Counted from the stretch's first letter, positions 25,622 to 35,638 are shown. The stretch is 64,000 bases of DNA from Nitrososphaerota archaeon (GCA_028867595.1 JAGWGB010000007.1:1-64000), one strand, 5' to 3'. Notes: a model not told the origin generated them from the letters alone. Numbers and translations: made by a program.

Positions 25622-26985
25622 TTGGAAGCCTCCGTTAACGCTGATATCATTGCATCTGCCTTATGTTGCGTTTCCATCCATTCGTTTTCAGCTATTGAAT
25701 CAGATACAATTCCAGCTCCTGTTTGGATAAATCCTTGAGTTCCATTTATGAAAATAGTCCTAATGGCAATTGCAAAATCACAACATCCATTAAAAGAAAA
25801 ATATCCTACAGCACCAGCGTATGGACCTCTCGTATCAGGTTCTAACTCATCGATTATTTCCATGGCACGGATCTTTGGAGCCCCTGATACTGTACCTGCT
25901 GGAAAAACTGCTTTTATAGCATCAAATACATTGTATTTTTTGTCAAGAGTGCCTACGACATGAGTTACAATATGCTGTACATGGCTAAATCTCTTCACAG
26001 ACATCAATTCTTTGACATGTACAGAACCATATTTGCAAACTCGTCCGATATCATTACGTCCCAAATCTACTAACATGGTATGTTCAGCCAATTCTTTTTC
26101 ATCGTGAAGTAGATCCTCTTTTAAAATTTCATTTTTCTTCTCATCATTGGTAATTGGACGAGTACCCGCTATTGGAAAAGTTTCCACTGTATTTCCTGTT
26201 ATACGTAAAAGCATCTCTGGACTAGAGCCTATCATGGTTCTCTTGCCTAATTTCATATGGTAAAGATATGGTGATGGGTTGATCCTCCTAAGTGCCTGAT
26301 ATACTTTTAAAAGATCACCACCTGCATTGAAAGTGAATTTTCTTGAAAGCACAACTTGAAAGATATCTCCACTGAGTATGTACTGTTTTGCTTTACTTAC
26401 CATCTCATTAAAATATTTTTTATCTAGATTTTCTTTGATCTCAGATACAGAAAATGTATCCATATTTGCATTTCCAGTAACCAGACTTTGTATTCTATTT
26501 ATGTCATAATAGAAGTAGAAAGATTTTTTCTCCTTGTTGTCATAAAGTATTCCGTCATCATACACTCCAAATTCCATCAATGGTGCACTATCTTCATTAT
26601 GAGATTTTGGAATTGTTTCCCATAACCTTATTGCATCATAACTAATGGCACCCACTGCACCTCCAACATATCTGTATTTTTGGTCAGGAACTAGATGGAG
26701 GAATTTTTTAATTTCTGATAATGGGTCTTCTGTCTTGATAGTAGTTGTTGTACCGTTTTTATGATGAAGTGTTACTTTATCAGAAAATCCTTTTATCACT
26801 ACAGAGGGGTCAAATCCCATGATTGAAGTTTCGGCTAATTCTTCAGGTCCTGTTAATGATTCAAAAAGAAAAGAGTAATCATAGTTTCTTGAAATTTTAT
26901 TATATAGATCAAATTGGGAGCCAGAATAATCTAGGGGTATTACCTTAAGATTTGAATGCCCAAATGTGGCCACCCATGCAACCAC
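25618..26985 (-). CDS. trpE: Anthranilate synthase component I
   Basis: A 455-aa chorismate-using enzyme. The C-terminal core shows PSPYLYHMKLGKRTMIGSSPEM, GTRPITNDEKKNE, DLGRNDIGRV, VVGTLDKKYNVFDAIKAVFPAGTVSGAPKIRAMEII and GAVGYFSFNGCCDFAIAIRT (quoted in part). The N-terminal LLESLTGPEELAETS segment is the usual tryptophan feedback site region. Start ATG lies about 22 nt behind a TATA-like tataat (27003-27008, minus sense), hence probably leaderless. First gene of trpEGDCBA; upstream lies a perfect palindrome. Confidence 0.95.
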   Translation of the reverse strand: MVAWVATFGHSNLKVIPLDYSGSQFDLYNKISRNYDYSFLFESLTGPEELAETSIMGFDPSVVIKGFSDKVTLHHKNGTTTTIKTEDPLSEIKKFLHLVPDQKYRYVGGAVGAISYDAIRLWETIPKSHNEDSAPLMEFGVYDDGILYDNKEKKSFYFYYDINRIQSLVTGNANMDTFSVSEIKENLDKKYFNEMVSKAKQYILSGDIFQVVLSRKFTFNAGGDLLKVYQALRRINPSPYLYHMKLGKRTMIGSSPEMLLRITGNTVETFPIAGTRPITNDEKKNEILKEDLLHDEKELAEHTMLVDLGRNDIGRVCKYGSVHVKELMSVKRFSHVQHIVTHVVGTLDKKYNVFDAIKAVFPAGTVSGAPKIRAMEIIDELEPDTRGPYAGAVGYFSFNGCCDFAIAIRTIFINGTQGFIQTGAGIVSDSIAENEWMETQHKADAMISALTEASK

Positions 26986-27030
26986 TCAATTCTAACCATA
27001 TTTATAATTAAGTCGCAGTATGGTATGGAT

Positions 27031-27047
27031 TACCGTATAGTACGGTA
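27031..27047. promoter_or_regulatory. Palindromic candidate operator between trpE and a zinc-protein gene
   Basis: TACCGTA-TAG-TACGGTA is a perfect 7+3+7 inverted repeat in the 93-base divergent region. It is about 46-62 bases upstream of trpE and directly upstream of the TATA-like ctttatatg (27048-27056) of the plus-strand gene, so a bound protein would affect that promoter and possibly trpE too. The half-site TACCGTAT recurs at 362, 38485 and 56678. Confidence 0.5.
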
Positions 27048-27078
27048 CCTTTATATGCCATGAATACGATCCTACCTT

Positions 27079-27297
27079 ATGTCTCAGATCGTGATTCCGA
27101 GGATGGACCGTAGCACAATCGTGCTCTTTCATGACCTGTATTTTTTGAAGAGGAAAATACCTGTGAGATCTACTGTAAAGGAGGCTGCTTGTACAATTTG
27201 TGGAAAAAGTCTTGATGAAGGAATTTCCGTTACTGCTAAAAAAATTGGAACAAATTTACGGTTATTTTGTCAATATCATCTTCCAAAAGATTACTGA
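27079..27297 (+). CDS. Small zinc-binding protein (72 aa) divergent from trpE
   Basis: ATG 27079 lies about 27 nt behind a ttatatg box, so leaderless. After a 37-residue basic/hydrophobic N-terminal part come CTICGKSLDEG and LFCQYHLPKDY, a CxxC...CxxH zinc-binding module of the treble-clef or knuckle type. Its promoter shares a 17-bp palindrome with the trp operon region. It ends 8 bases from the convergent ilvD. A regulatory role for the trp genes is an attractive guess from position only. Confidence 0.7.
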   Translation: MSQIVIPRMDRSTIVLFHDLYFLKRKIPVRSTVKEAACTICGKSLDEGISVTAKKIGTNLRLFCQYHLPKDY

Positions 27298-27304
27298 CAG
27301 TTAT

Positions 27305-28981
27305 CTACCATTTTGGTTTTGTTATTGCGCCTTCTGATGCAGAAGTAACAAGCGAAGCAAATTTTGCTAATGCTCCTCTTTCATAATTGGGTTTTCTTGG
27401 TTTCCATTGCTTCCTACGTTCAGCCAATTCTTCTTCTGATACCATGATGTCTATGCTGTTTTTTGTCAAGTTGATTCTTATTTCATCTCCATCTTTTACT
27501 AATGCAATATTCCCACCTACTGCAGCTTCTGGGGATGCATGCCCTATCATCAGGCCTCTTGTTGCACCAGAAAATCTTCCATCTGTTACCAATGCTACTT
27601 TCTCACCTAATTTTTGCCCTACCAAAGCTGCTGTTACTCCTAACATCTCTCTCATACCGGGACCTCCTTTGGGTCCTTCGTATCTTATTATCACTACATC
27701 ATGCTCTTTAATTTCTCGCCTGGATATTGCGTCAAACGCATCTTCTTCTCTATCAAACACTCTAGCTTTTCCCACAAATTCTACTGTGTGCATTCCAGCA
27801 ACTTTAACCACTGCACCATCTGGAGCAAGCGAACCTCTGAGTATTGTGAGGGTCCCCACATCATGAATTGGTGTTTCGATGGGTTTGAGAACTTTCTGAT
27901 GCTCACTAAATGAAAGTTGTATAGAGTCTAAATTCTGTTTCATAGTTTTACCTGTAACAGTTAAAACATTCTCGTTTAGAAGATTTTTTTTCTGTAGGCT
28001 TTTCATTACTAAAGGAATTCCGCCTATTTTATCAAGATCTAACATGACATAAAATCCGCCAGGTCTCATATCTGCAATATGGGGTGTTCGTTTTCTTACT
28101 TTTTCAAAATCCTCAAGGGTTAGATGCACTCCAATTTCCCTAGATAAAGCTAAGAGATGAAGTACTGCATTAGTTGATCCGCCTATGGCATTTGCAATAG
28201 TTATTGCATTTTCAAATGCTTCATACGTAAGGATATCCTTGGGTCTAATTCCTGTCTCGAGAAGGTTCATTACTGCCTTGCCACTTTGATAAACAAATTT
28301 TTCTCTTCTTGGATCCTCTGCTGGTGGAGAAGCACTTCCCGGTAATGCGATACCTATAGCTTCGCTGATTGAAGCCATAGTATTTGCAGTATACATGCCT
28401 CCACAAGAACCAGCATTGGGACATGCCACATTCTCCAAATTCTTAAGAGCTTCAAGGGTAAGCTGTCCTGCATCATATGCCCCAACAGCTTCGTATACAT
28501 CTTGAACTGTAACTTGCTTTCCCTCATAAATCCCAGGCATTATTGTTCCTCCATATACAAAAACTGAAGGTACGTTCAATCGAGCCATTGCCATCATGGA
28601 ACCAGGTAAGCTTTTATCACAACCTGCAATCCCAACAAGACCATCGTATTGATGGGCTCTTACCATTAACTCAATAGAGTCTGCTATGATCTCTCTACTA
28701 ACTAATGAAGATTTCATACCTTCGTGTCCCATTGCAATCCCATCACTTACTGCGATTGTAGCAAACTCTCTTGGAGTTCCGCCTGATTCTTTGACTCCTG
28801 CTTTTGCATGAATCGATAACCTTTCAAGATGGATATTGCATGGCGTAGCTTCATTACCCGTATGTGAGACTCCGATGAATGGTTTACCAAGATCATTGTC
28901 TGTTAAACCCATTGCTTTGTACATAGCTCTATGCGGAGCCCTCGAAGGCCCTTCTACAACATTCCTACTAGATATTTCCAT
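27305..28981 (-). CDS. ilvD: Dihydroxy-acid dehydratase
   Basis: A 558-aa Fe-S dehydratase making 2-oxoisovalerate and 2-oxo-3-methylvalerate. Cluster cysteines are in [30 protein letters not shown] and [39 protein letters not shown] is the C-terminal signature. Full length. Start ATG is about 25-30 nt from a ttatac element on the minus strand. It completes part of the branched-chain set encoded by ilvBN-leuAB and ilvA elsewhere in the window. Confidence 0.96.
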   Translation of the reverse strand: MEISSRNVVEGPSRAPHRAMYKAMGLTDNDLGKPFIGVSHTGNEATPCNIHLERLSIHAKAGVKESGGTPREFATIAVSDGIAMGHEGMKSSLVSREIIADSIELMVRAHQYDGLVGIAGCDKSLPGSMMAMARLNVPSVFVYGGTIMPGIYEGKQVTVQDVYEAVGAYDAGQLTLEALKNLENVACPNAGSCGGMYTANTMASISEAIGIALPGSASPPAEDPRREKFVYQSGKAVMNLLETGIRPKDILTYEAFENAITIANAIGGSTNAVLHLLALSREIGVHLTLEDFEKVRKRTPHIADMRPGGFYVMLDLDKIGGIPLVMKSLQKKNLLNENVLTVTGKTMKQNLDSIQLSFSEHQKVLKPIETPIHDVGTLTILRGSLAPDGAVVKVAGMHTVEFVGKARVFDREEDAFDAISRREIKEHDVVIIRYEGPKGGPGMREMLGVTAALVGQKLGEKVALVTDGRFSGATRGLMIGHASPEAAVGGNIALVKDGDEIRINLTKNSIDIMVSEEELAERRKQWKPRKPNYERGALAKFASLVTSASEGAITKPKW

Positions 28982-29065
28982 TGTGTGACAAGAGGACTAG
29001 TTGGTAGTATAATTTTAGCCTTCTTCAAATTATCTGAAATTTCTAGTTTTTTTGATAAGCATTTT

Positions 29066-30220
29066 TTATTTTTGAAGATTTAATCCATTAATGCGAATTT
29101 TTGGTAAATTGATGATAAATGTTGTACCCTTGTCCATCTGAGTCTTGATTTCTATTGAACCTCCATGTTTTTCAATAATGTTTTTACAACTCACCAAGCC
29201 TAAACCTGTTCCTATCTGTCTAGTGGTAAATAACGGTTCAAATATTCTTGGTAACAAGTCTTGAGGTATACCGTGTCCGGTGTCTTCTACTTCAATTATT
29301 GTTGTTTTTTCCTCGTTTTTTGTTCTTATGTGGATATTTCCCATCCCATTCATGGCTTGAATTGCATTTAATATCAAATTTGAGAAAACTATCTCTAATT
29401 TAGACGCGTCACATAATATGTTGACATCTGTTCTAGGAAGATCTATTGCAACTTGTTGAACATTAATTTTTGATATGACTGTTTGAAAAATATCAAGTAA
29501 TGAACTATCTGAAAATTCTAGAGGTTTGGGCCATACATATTCCAAAACTTCATCTATTTGATGAGCAATTCTAACTGTAGCTCTTTCTATTCTTTCATAA
29601 TCTTTTTTTGTTCTATCATCAAGACTAGTGGTTCGCATCTTCAATAGTTCAATACTGTTTTTAATTACTGACAGCGGGTTTTTCAAATCATGCGCAATAC
29701 GTGCAGAAAGAACGCCTATATCGCTAATACGTTTTATTTTTTGTTGTTCTGTTTCCTCTCTTGCTATGTAAATTTCTGAAATGTCTCTAATCGTGGTATT
29801 ACTCCCAATCAAATTTCCAGTTCTATCATAAAGATTTGTAGCGCTGAGTAACGTTGGGAATTTCTGACCGTCTTTCTTTTTGAGCCAAATTTTTCTATCG
29901 CGAACAATTCCATTTGATTTCCATGTCTTAAATGCATCTTGCAATGTCTCTAAACTTTCTTCTGCTACATGTTCAAATATTGATGCGCCTACGGTTTCTT
30001 CTCTAGTATAGCCCAGAGTATTGATGTAGGTTTTGTTACAATCTGTTATGATTCCTTGTAAATTTATTGTACGTAAAAGATCAAGCGAATTATCATACAA
30101 GTTTCTGTATTTTTGTTCTGCTTTGTGATACTTCTCTATTATGGCATCTAGATTCTGTTCAATAAAATTCTCATAATCTCTACTATCATTCTCAATGTTG
30201 TATCTAGAATATGATTCCAT
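29066..30220 (-). CDS. Soluble PAS-domain histidine kinase
   Basis: A 384-aa sensor kinase. Residues about 35-155 are one PAS domain (NSLDLLRTINLQGIITDCNKTYI...GSNTTIRDISE), then the H-box ARIAHDLKNPLSVIKN with the phospho-accepting His, N-box LILNAIQAM, and G-boxes VEDTGHGIPQ and GTGLGLVSCKNI. No membrane segment, so it senses a cytosolic signal. No response regulator is adjacent, so it is an orphan. Confidence 0.92.
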   Translation of the reverse strand: MESYSRYNIENDSRDYENFIEQNLDAIIEKYHKAEQKYRNLYDNSLDLLRTINLQGIITDCNKTYINTLGYTREETVGASIFEHVAEESLETLQDAFKTWKSNGIVRDRKIWLKKKDGQKFPTLLSATNLYDRTGNLIGSNTTIRDISEIYIAREETEQQKIKRISDIGVLSARIAHDLKNPLSVIKNSIELLKMRTTSLDDRTKKDYERIERATVRIAHQIDEVLEYVWPKPLEFSDSSLLDIFQTVISKINVQQVAIDLPRTDVNILCDASKLEIVFSNLILNAIQAMNGMGNIHIRTKNEEKTTIIEVEDTGHGIPQDLLPRIFEPLFTTRQIGTGLGLVSCKNIIEKHGGSIEIKTQMDKGTTFIINLPKIRINGLNLQK

Positions 30221-30413
30221 ATTTCATGTCTTCACTATGTATTCATTACGATATCTTTTTTGTAAGTGGATGAAAAATTGAAATCTATTCATATTTTCAT
30301 TTTTTCTTTTTATGATAATCAATGGTAGGATTTACAGATTGAACAAGCTAGATGTGAAAAATAATGTTATTTAAAATAAGGTAACATGGCAACGAAATGA
30401 AATGAAATTTGAG

Positions 30414-31682
30414 CTATGATACAGGAATTTTCAATGTCAATGGGGACGATAATGCATTTGGATCAGTTATTCCTTGCCACACGAATATTTGTGCTGTATA
30501 GACTCCAGTAGATTTTGGTATCCATGATTGACTTAGACTTAAATTTTGATTAGGTGATAATGCTCCTGTTATCCAGGAAAGTGAAATAGCGATTCCATTA
30601 TTATCCTCAATTTGTACAAGATATGCAAACGGCTGAACTTTGTTCATTTTATTTGTTACATCGGATACAATTTGAACCTGCTGCCCTGTTGTAATTTTAT
30701 CAAGTGTTTTACCAGTGGAATCAATTATTCTTGTGTTGCTAATGGGAACTCTTTCGAGTGGAGGTAGATTTGTACCGACTGTTGTAGTTGCAAATAGTTG
30801 TTTTTGATCTGATGGAGAAAATGGTAATGGTAAAGTTCTATCTATATACTCACCCGTGATTGTATCTCCTTCAGATATGTGTAATCTATTCCCAGAAGAG
30901 GTATACTGTGTAGTGAAATCTACTGTACCTTGAAATATTCCAGATCCTTTTTCTGTTTCCGTCATGGTGAGTTTGATACCTCCTGAATCAGAACTTGACC
31001 AAACATTTGTATCAAATTTGTTGAGCGCGTCAGGATCTAAACTCATGTCTGGATCAACAATCTGTAGAACACCATATCCATTTGTGGTATAGTTTGATTG
31101 TAACCACTGAATCTCTCCTAAGTGCCAGCGAATTAATGCTGAACCTGTAACTGTCTGATCTCGTGTGTATTCAAATGATACTGAAATACCATCATTTCCA
31201 GTTGCTGGAAGCATGCCGTCAGAGGGGCCACATGTAGAACTACATGTAGACATGGTACCAGAAGGATTATTGCCATCCCCATCAATTCCTGCTGCTCCTT
31301 TCTGGGTTGGATCTCCTGTAAGATCTACATATCCTGAAAAAATCCCAGTATCTGTGCCAGTCTCTGATAATGTATATGGTATGCAATGTCCAGTGGTGCA
31401 TACGTTAATTTTATCATCTTGAGTTTCCCCTATCGTATCAATCAGATTAGGATCCGAATTAAAATCTGGGGCATATATTGTAATGTACACTCTGTCTGTC
31501 CACGAAAACACTTTTTTGTCAAATTGTATCGGTGAGTTACTTGTACTTGATGAAGTCATTATTCCTTGATTAGATGTTTGTGCATATGAAGGACTAATAA
31601 AAACAAGAAAGAGACAAATGCTACACATCAATAATGAACTCAATCCTCTAACCATTAATTTGTAGTTGTGCTTCAATCCCAT
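30414..31682 (-). CDS. Exported S-layer-like repeat protein
   Basis: About 422 aa. A hydrophobic signal (LLMCSICLFLVFISPSYAQ) precedes two related beta domains: FDKKVFSWTDRVYITIYAPD...YTLSETGTDTGIFSGYVDLTG and YGVLQIVDPDMSLDPDAL...LTMTETEKGSGIFQGTVDFTT (quoted in part). The pair of a DPD/APDxNxD strand and a TETxxxxGIF strand is common in exported thaumarchaeal surface and S-layer proteins, but this one is much shorter than the main S-layer protein. No C-terminal membrane anchor. TTG 31691 is an alternative start. Confidence 0.7.
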   Translation of the reverse strand: MGLKHNYKLMVRGLSSLLMCSICLFLVFISPSYAQTSNQGIMTSSSTSNSPIQFDKKVFSWTDRVYITIYAPDFNSDPNLIDTIGETQDDKINVCTTGHCIPYTLSETGTDTGIFSGYVDLTGDPTQKGAAGIDGDGNNPSGTMSTCSSTCGPSDGMLPATGNDGISVSFEYTRDQTVTGSALIRWHLGEIQWLQSNYTTNGYGVLQIVDPDMSLDPDALNKFDTNVWSSSDSGGIKLTMTETEKGSGIFQGTVDFTTQYTSSGNRLHISEGDTITGEYIDRTLPLPFSPSDQKQLFATTTVGTNLPPLERVPISNTRIIDSTGKTLDKITTGQQVQIVSDVTNKMNKVQPFAYLVQIEDNNGIAISLSWITGALSPNQNLSLSQSWIPKSTGVYTAQIFVWQGITDPNALSSPLTLKIPVS

Positions 31683-31775
31683 TCTTCTCAAATATGATAC
31701 ACTGTTTTGTACTTTGTCTTTTTAGATCAAATCATAAATGTATTCGTGTCTTAAAGTACGTAGCAATATGTTGTT

Positions 31776-33158
31776 TTATAGATAAGATAAATTCTCAGCA
31801 GACTCATCTTGACTTCTTTCCAGTATTGAATAAATTGGTGTTTCTAGTCTTGTCAATGTTTTTTTCTTGATAAATCCAACTGTCATAATGTCGGCTCTAA
31901 ATATGGAATGAAGCAACCAATCAAAGGCAACTTTAACTTTCTTTTCGTTTGTAGGAAGGTTTACCCAATAGAAACATCGCCATAAAAGCCACGCCTTAAG
32001 TCCGTAGACTTTTTTTCCGTTTATGAGTGCAACTCCTACACGTTTCCCGATTGTAGCCATGACGCCTTTATTTTGATATTCAAACATTTCCATTGAGTCT
32101 TCTCGACCATTTATCTCTGCAGCTATGTTTTTTGACACTGTTTTTGCTTGTCTTATTGCAATCTGAGCTGTTGTTGGATATACTGTTCCGCCATGAGGAT
32201 CAACTAAATGAGCACAATCCCCTAATGCAAATATGTTTGGATATTCTTTAAGCCTCAAATATTGGTCAACTATTAAACGACCTGATGTACCATGCTCACA
32301 TTTGAGTGACGCTACCAGTGGTTCTACCATGACGCCTCCAGCCCATACTAAAGTAGCGCATGGGATGATTGTATTATCGCTGAGTAAAACATGATCTTCT
32401 CCTGCATCGACGGCCTTTGTATTTATTATGACCTCAATTCCTGATTTTCGTACATATTCTAATGCAAATTTGCCTAGCTCTTCCCCTACTTCCGGTAAGA
32501 TTCCGTTTCTAGCCGATATTATTATAACACGTATTTTTTCTGAATCAATATTTTTGTAAAAGTTTTTCACAGTATCATGCAAAAAGTGATTTATCTCTGT
32601 AGCAATTTCTACTCCTGCAAATCCTCCTCCTACAACTACAAACCTTAGAAGCTGTTCTTGTAAAATTTTGTCTTTTTCTTGATCTGCACATTCTAAAACG
32701 CTTATTATGTGATTTCTAATTGCGATCGCATCTTCTAGAGTTTTTATTGTAAACGCAAATTCTTCAATATTCACATTTCCAAAAAAGTTATCTTTACTTC
32801 CCATTGCAAGAACTAGGTAGTCATAGTCAAACATGGTCTCCTTTTGATCAAATATTCTAATCACTGTCACCTTTTTTTCCACAAGATCAATTGAAAGAAC
32901 TTTGGCATGACAAAAAGTCGCTGTCTTACAGAATGTTCTGATTGGCGTTGAAATATCGCTTGGGTGTAGCATTCCAGATGAAATCTCTGGTAGCATCGGT
33001 GTGAAAAGGAAAAAGTTATCTTGACTTATCAGTGTCACTTCAGCATTATTGCCGAGTTGGTCTTGTATTTCTCGTAATACGTTACTGCCAGCAAATCCTC
33101 CTCCCAATATCAAAATTTTTGGTTTATGTGACTCTCTTGAGCTAAACTTGCGTATCAT
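31776..33158 (-). CDS. ndh: Type II NADH dehydrogenase-like flavoprotein
   Basis: A 460-aa FAD/NAD(P)H oxidoreductase. The FAD GxGxxG motif is ILGGGFAGSNVLREI; the second dinucleotide site is FVVVGGGFAGVEIATEI with an AMG motif (LVLAMGSKDNFF); the FAD C-terminal segment is IFALGDCAHLVDPHGG followed by PTTAQIAIRQAK. The C-terminal region with aromatic and basic residues suits peripheral membrane binding, as in NDH-2 passing electrons to quinone without proton pumping. A sulfide:quinone reductase is less likely because the SQR cysteines are missing. Confidence 0.85.
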   Translation of the reverse strand: MIRKFSSRESHKPKILILGGGFAGSNVLREIQDQLGNNAEVTLISQDNFFLFTPMLPEISSGMLHPSDISTPIRTFCKTATFCHAKVLSIDLVEKKVTVIRIFDQKETMFDYDYLVLAMGSKDNFFGNVNIEEFAFTIKTLEDAIAIRNHIISVLECADQEKDKILQEQLLRFVVVGGGFAGVEIATEINHFLHDTVKNFYKNIDSEKIRVIIISARNGILPEVGEELGKFALEYVRKSGIEVIINTKAVDAGEDHVLLSDNTIIPCATLVWAGGVMVEPLVASLKCEHGTSGRLIVDQYLRLKEYPNIFALGDCAHLVDPHGGTVYPTTAQIAIRQAKTVSKNIAAEINGREDSMEMFEYQNKGVMATIGKRVGVALINGKKVYGLKAWLLWRCFYWVNLPTNEKKVKVAFDWLLHSIFRADIMTVGFIKKKTLTRLETPIYSILERSQDESAENLSYL

Positions 33159-33393
33159 TTTACTTTCTCTTATTATTTGATATTGAATGTGAATGGCAGA
33201 AATTGGAGTAATGCATGACTATTTTGTATGTGTCATCAAAGTCAATAAATCTGTAGCTTTATTGGTATGAACAAACTAACTAGAATCTATTATCCATAAA
33301 TGAGAGGAAAATTTAGTCAACTATTTCTCATTTAATTAACACTTCTTCACAATTATACGCGTTTTTAATAATTTTTTATTATAGGTATGATGT

Positions 33394-34200
33394 ATGATAA
33401 GATTGGTATCACTGGTAGTGTTGTTCCTACCATGCTTGATTGTGATTCCGGCATATGCTGAAGTGACATCGCTACAAACCGATAGGTCATTATATGCTAT
33501 TGATATGAATGTGTACTTTACTGGAACGGTTGATAGTGCAGATTCACAGAAATTGGTAAATTTATTGATAAAAGATCCTAATGGGAAAATCATCCTAATG
33601 ACAGGCAAATTCGCTGCAACCAATGATACCTTCAAGATAACAGTCAATACAAATGATCCAAGTCAATTCTATCTCAAGGGGACATACCAAGCTACTGCAT
33701 ATGTTGACAGCGCATCTAACGGCAAGACAATATTCTTTGATTTTTCTCCTAACGGTTCACCAGTAACCATCTTAACAACTCAAAATGGAATAAATTCCTC
33801 AAATTTTGTAGGTAATGATACTCTCCCGAAAACTTCAGAATTCAAGCAACACGAATTTGTATTACACGAAAACATGAGCATTGCAGATACTGGAAATACA
33901 TCAAAATCTATTCCGTTGATAACTAGTAATGTAAAGCAGTCGTCAAATGAATATAATCTAGAAACCATAGTTTATCCGGCCATGATTATTTGCGGCGTCG
34001 GGATAGTAGGGTTGATTGCATATCGTAAAATGAAGACATCGAAAGTAGAATCCAATCAATCCAAAAAACCCATGCCTGTAATTGATGATGTTGACAACCC
34101 AGAAAATTTTGCATTGGCAGTTCTTAAAAACAGGTTGGCTAGGGGTGAGATAACTATTGAAGAATTCAAAGCAACGAAAGATGCTTTAGACGAACCCTAG
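33394..34200 (+). CDS. Exported Ig-like protein with membrane helix and SHOCT tail
   Basis: A 268-aa protein: signal peptide (MIRLVSLVVLFLPCLIVIPAYAE), an Ig/MG2-like beta domain (LQTDRSLYAIDMNVYFTGTVD...GTYQATAYVD), a sequon-rich linker, a membrane helix (about 190-212), and a cytosolic SHOCT motif (DNPENFALAVLKNRLARGEI, then TIEEFKATKDAL). SHOCT modules usually drive oligomerisation. The MG2-like stretch is widespread in thaumarchaeal surface proteins. Its stop overlaps the convergent 34197 gene by 4 bases. Confidence 0.75.
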   Translation: MIRLVSLVVLFLPCLIVIPAYAEVTSLQTDRSLYAIDMNVYFTGTVDSADSQKLVNLLIKDPNGKIILMTGKFAATNDTFKITVNTNDPSQFYLKGTYQATAYVDSASNGKTIFFDFSPNGSPVTILTTQNGINSSNFVGNDTLPKTSEFKQHEFVLHENMSIADTGNTSKSIPLITSNVKQSSNEYNLETIVYPAMIICGVGIVGLIAYRKMKTSKVESNQSKKPMPVIDDVDNPENFALAVLKNRLARGEITIEEFKATKDALDEP

Positions 34201-34799
34201 GGTGTAAGGTTAAACGAATCTACTTTGGAAAGTTGGTCAGATATCTGAGTAGAATTTTCGTTGCCATATGATATCAAAATTCTGTCGTTATCTTTGATTA
34301 CATAGTTGCTAATATCTTGAACTTGATGATGATTTATGAAAAACTTGAGACTATATTTGTCATCGGTACAGAAATTACGCTTATCGGGAAAGGTGAAACA
34401 TTTATCGGTCAATCCTATGTGTAATGAATCAAATAGAAATCCTAGAGTTACGTTTGCTGCATGCATGTGTATTGTTTCTCCGTCACTTTTTTCAAAATCA
34501 ATATACCTACTTTTTATTTGGTATGCTGGCGATGAGTAGTCAAACTGTTGACCATATATCATAGTTAATAATCCTGCACGTATGTTTACTGAACCAAGCG
34601 GGCCTGCCCCAGGAGGCATTCCTTGTGGAACTACGTGGGTAGACAATTCGTAGAAATTGTAGCTTGAAATAGCAAGAACGGCCACTATGCCGCCTAATAC
34701 TGCCAATCCGATTGCCTTGTACTTGAACTGTTCTTTCTGGCGCTTTTCATAAAAGCTTTCACGTTCTTGTTCTCGCTCTTCTCTCTCTTTTTTGCCCAT
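34197..34799 (-). CDS. Membrane-anchored protein, conserved-type unknown
   Basis: A 200-aa protein with a strongly charged cytosolic N-terminus (KKEREEREQERESFYEKRQ), one membrane helix (about 30-50) and an outer domain with IHMHAANVTLGFLFDSLHI and two cysteines (KCFTF, NFCTD) that could form a disulfide. The domain ends in two beta strands (RILISYGNENSTQI). No enzyme motif is recognised. Adjacent exported proteins suggest envelope work. Confidence 0.65.
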   Translation of the reverse strand: MGKKEREEREQERESFYEKRQKEQFKYKAIGLAVLGGIVAVLAISSYNFYELSTHVVPQGMPPGAGPLGSVNIRAGLLTMIYGQQFDYSSPAYQIKSRYIDFEKSDGETIHMHAANVTLGFLFDSLHIGLTDKCFTFPDKRNFCTDDKYSLKFFINHHQVQDISNYVIKDNDRILISYGNENSTQISDQLSKVDSFNLTP

Positions 34800-34933
34800 T
34801 TAACGATAAAAGTCAAAATTTTACCCTAATTAACTATATCTGATGGTGTAGGAAACAGACATCTAGTTTATTGATCTTATGTTATGCGTGAATTTGGAAT
34901 AAAAAAAGTTATGAAACTTGGGGAGTTTACTGT

Positions 34934-35572
34934 TTAACTATATGCAAATGGAACATATGATATGTTTATTGCATTAATTACCTTTGCAGTACCAATTGAT
35001 AACTGACTATCCCATGCTGTTAGTATCATCCATGATGTATTCATGGGCTTGTTTGGAGTCATATGGAATGTCACATACATGAATTTCTGGTCATATTTGA
35101 CATCAGCTGTAACAGTACCCAATATGTTGTGAGGATCATGTACGATTACTCCACCCGTCTTTGAATACTGGATCCATGTATCGCTGCTTGAGATGCTTGG
35201 GTTGTAGCCGTTTATGTTGAGGAATATTGCCACTCCTTGAATTTGATATGTACCACCATATTCCCACAGTTTGGCTGTGATAGTTGCGGGCGAACCCACA
35301 TAAAGCGTCCTAGTGGGTATCTGCTGTACGTATTTTGAGATGTCGTATGCATGCCCATTGATAGTCAAACCATCGCTATAGGACAGTGGAGAACTACCAA
35401 GTGCACTACCGTAATACGTGCTACCTCCAAATGATGGCGCCCAGGATGCACCATGACCTGATAGTGCATAAACAGATGAATTGGCTCCCACAAGCGTTAG
35501 TACTAGTGCGGCAACAATAGTGCCTATAATAACTCGCTTGTGCATTGTCGATGGTTGATTTTTCGTATACAT
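34934..35572 (-). CDS. Exported protein of unknown function
   Basis: A 212-aa protein with signal peptide (KRVIIGTIVAALVLTLVGANSSVYA) and a Gly/Ser/Tyr-rich beta domain (WAPSFGGSTYYGSALGSSPL, TRTLYVGSPATITAKLWEY). No cysteines in the mature part, no C-terminal anchor, no recognised motif. ATG 35545 is a possible later start giving a shorter n-region. Probably released or non-covalently bound to the envelope. Confidence 0.6.
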   Translation of the reverse strand: MYTKNQPSTMHKRVIIGTIVAALVLTLVGANSSVYALSGHGASWAPSFGGSTYYGSALGSSPLSYSDGLTINGHAYDISKYVQQIPTRTLYVGSPATITAKLWEYGGTYQIQGVAIFLNINGYNPSISSSDTWIQYSKTGGVIVHDPHNILGTVTADVKYDQKFMYVTFHMTPNKPMNTSWMILTAWDSQLSIGTAKVINAINISYVPFAYS

Positions 35573-35638
35573 AAGCGTTTTCTATAGCCTCTAGTTTATC
35601 TGGCTTTAATATGTAATCTATATTCAAATTTACTAAGT

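Noticed and set aside
27387-27866. 159-aa plus-strand ORF in ilvD
   Set aside because: Antisense of the conserved C-terminal half of ilvD; low-complexity Ser/Pro composition.
33194-33271. Short plus-strand ORF MAEIGVMHDYFVCVIKVN...
   Set aside because: 25 codons, no zinc pairs, no clear TATA at the right distance; not enough to call.
33336-33647. 103-aa minus-strand ORF over the start of the 33394 gene
   Set aside because: Overlaps the signal peptide and Ig-like domain of a better supported gene; no motif.
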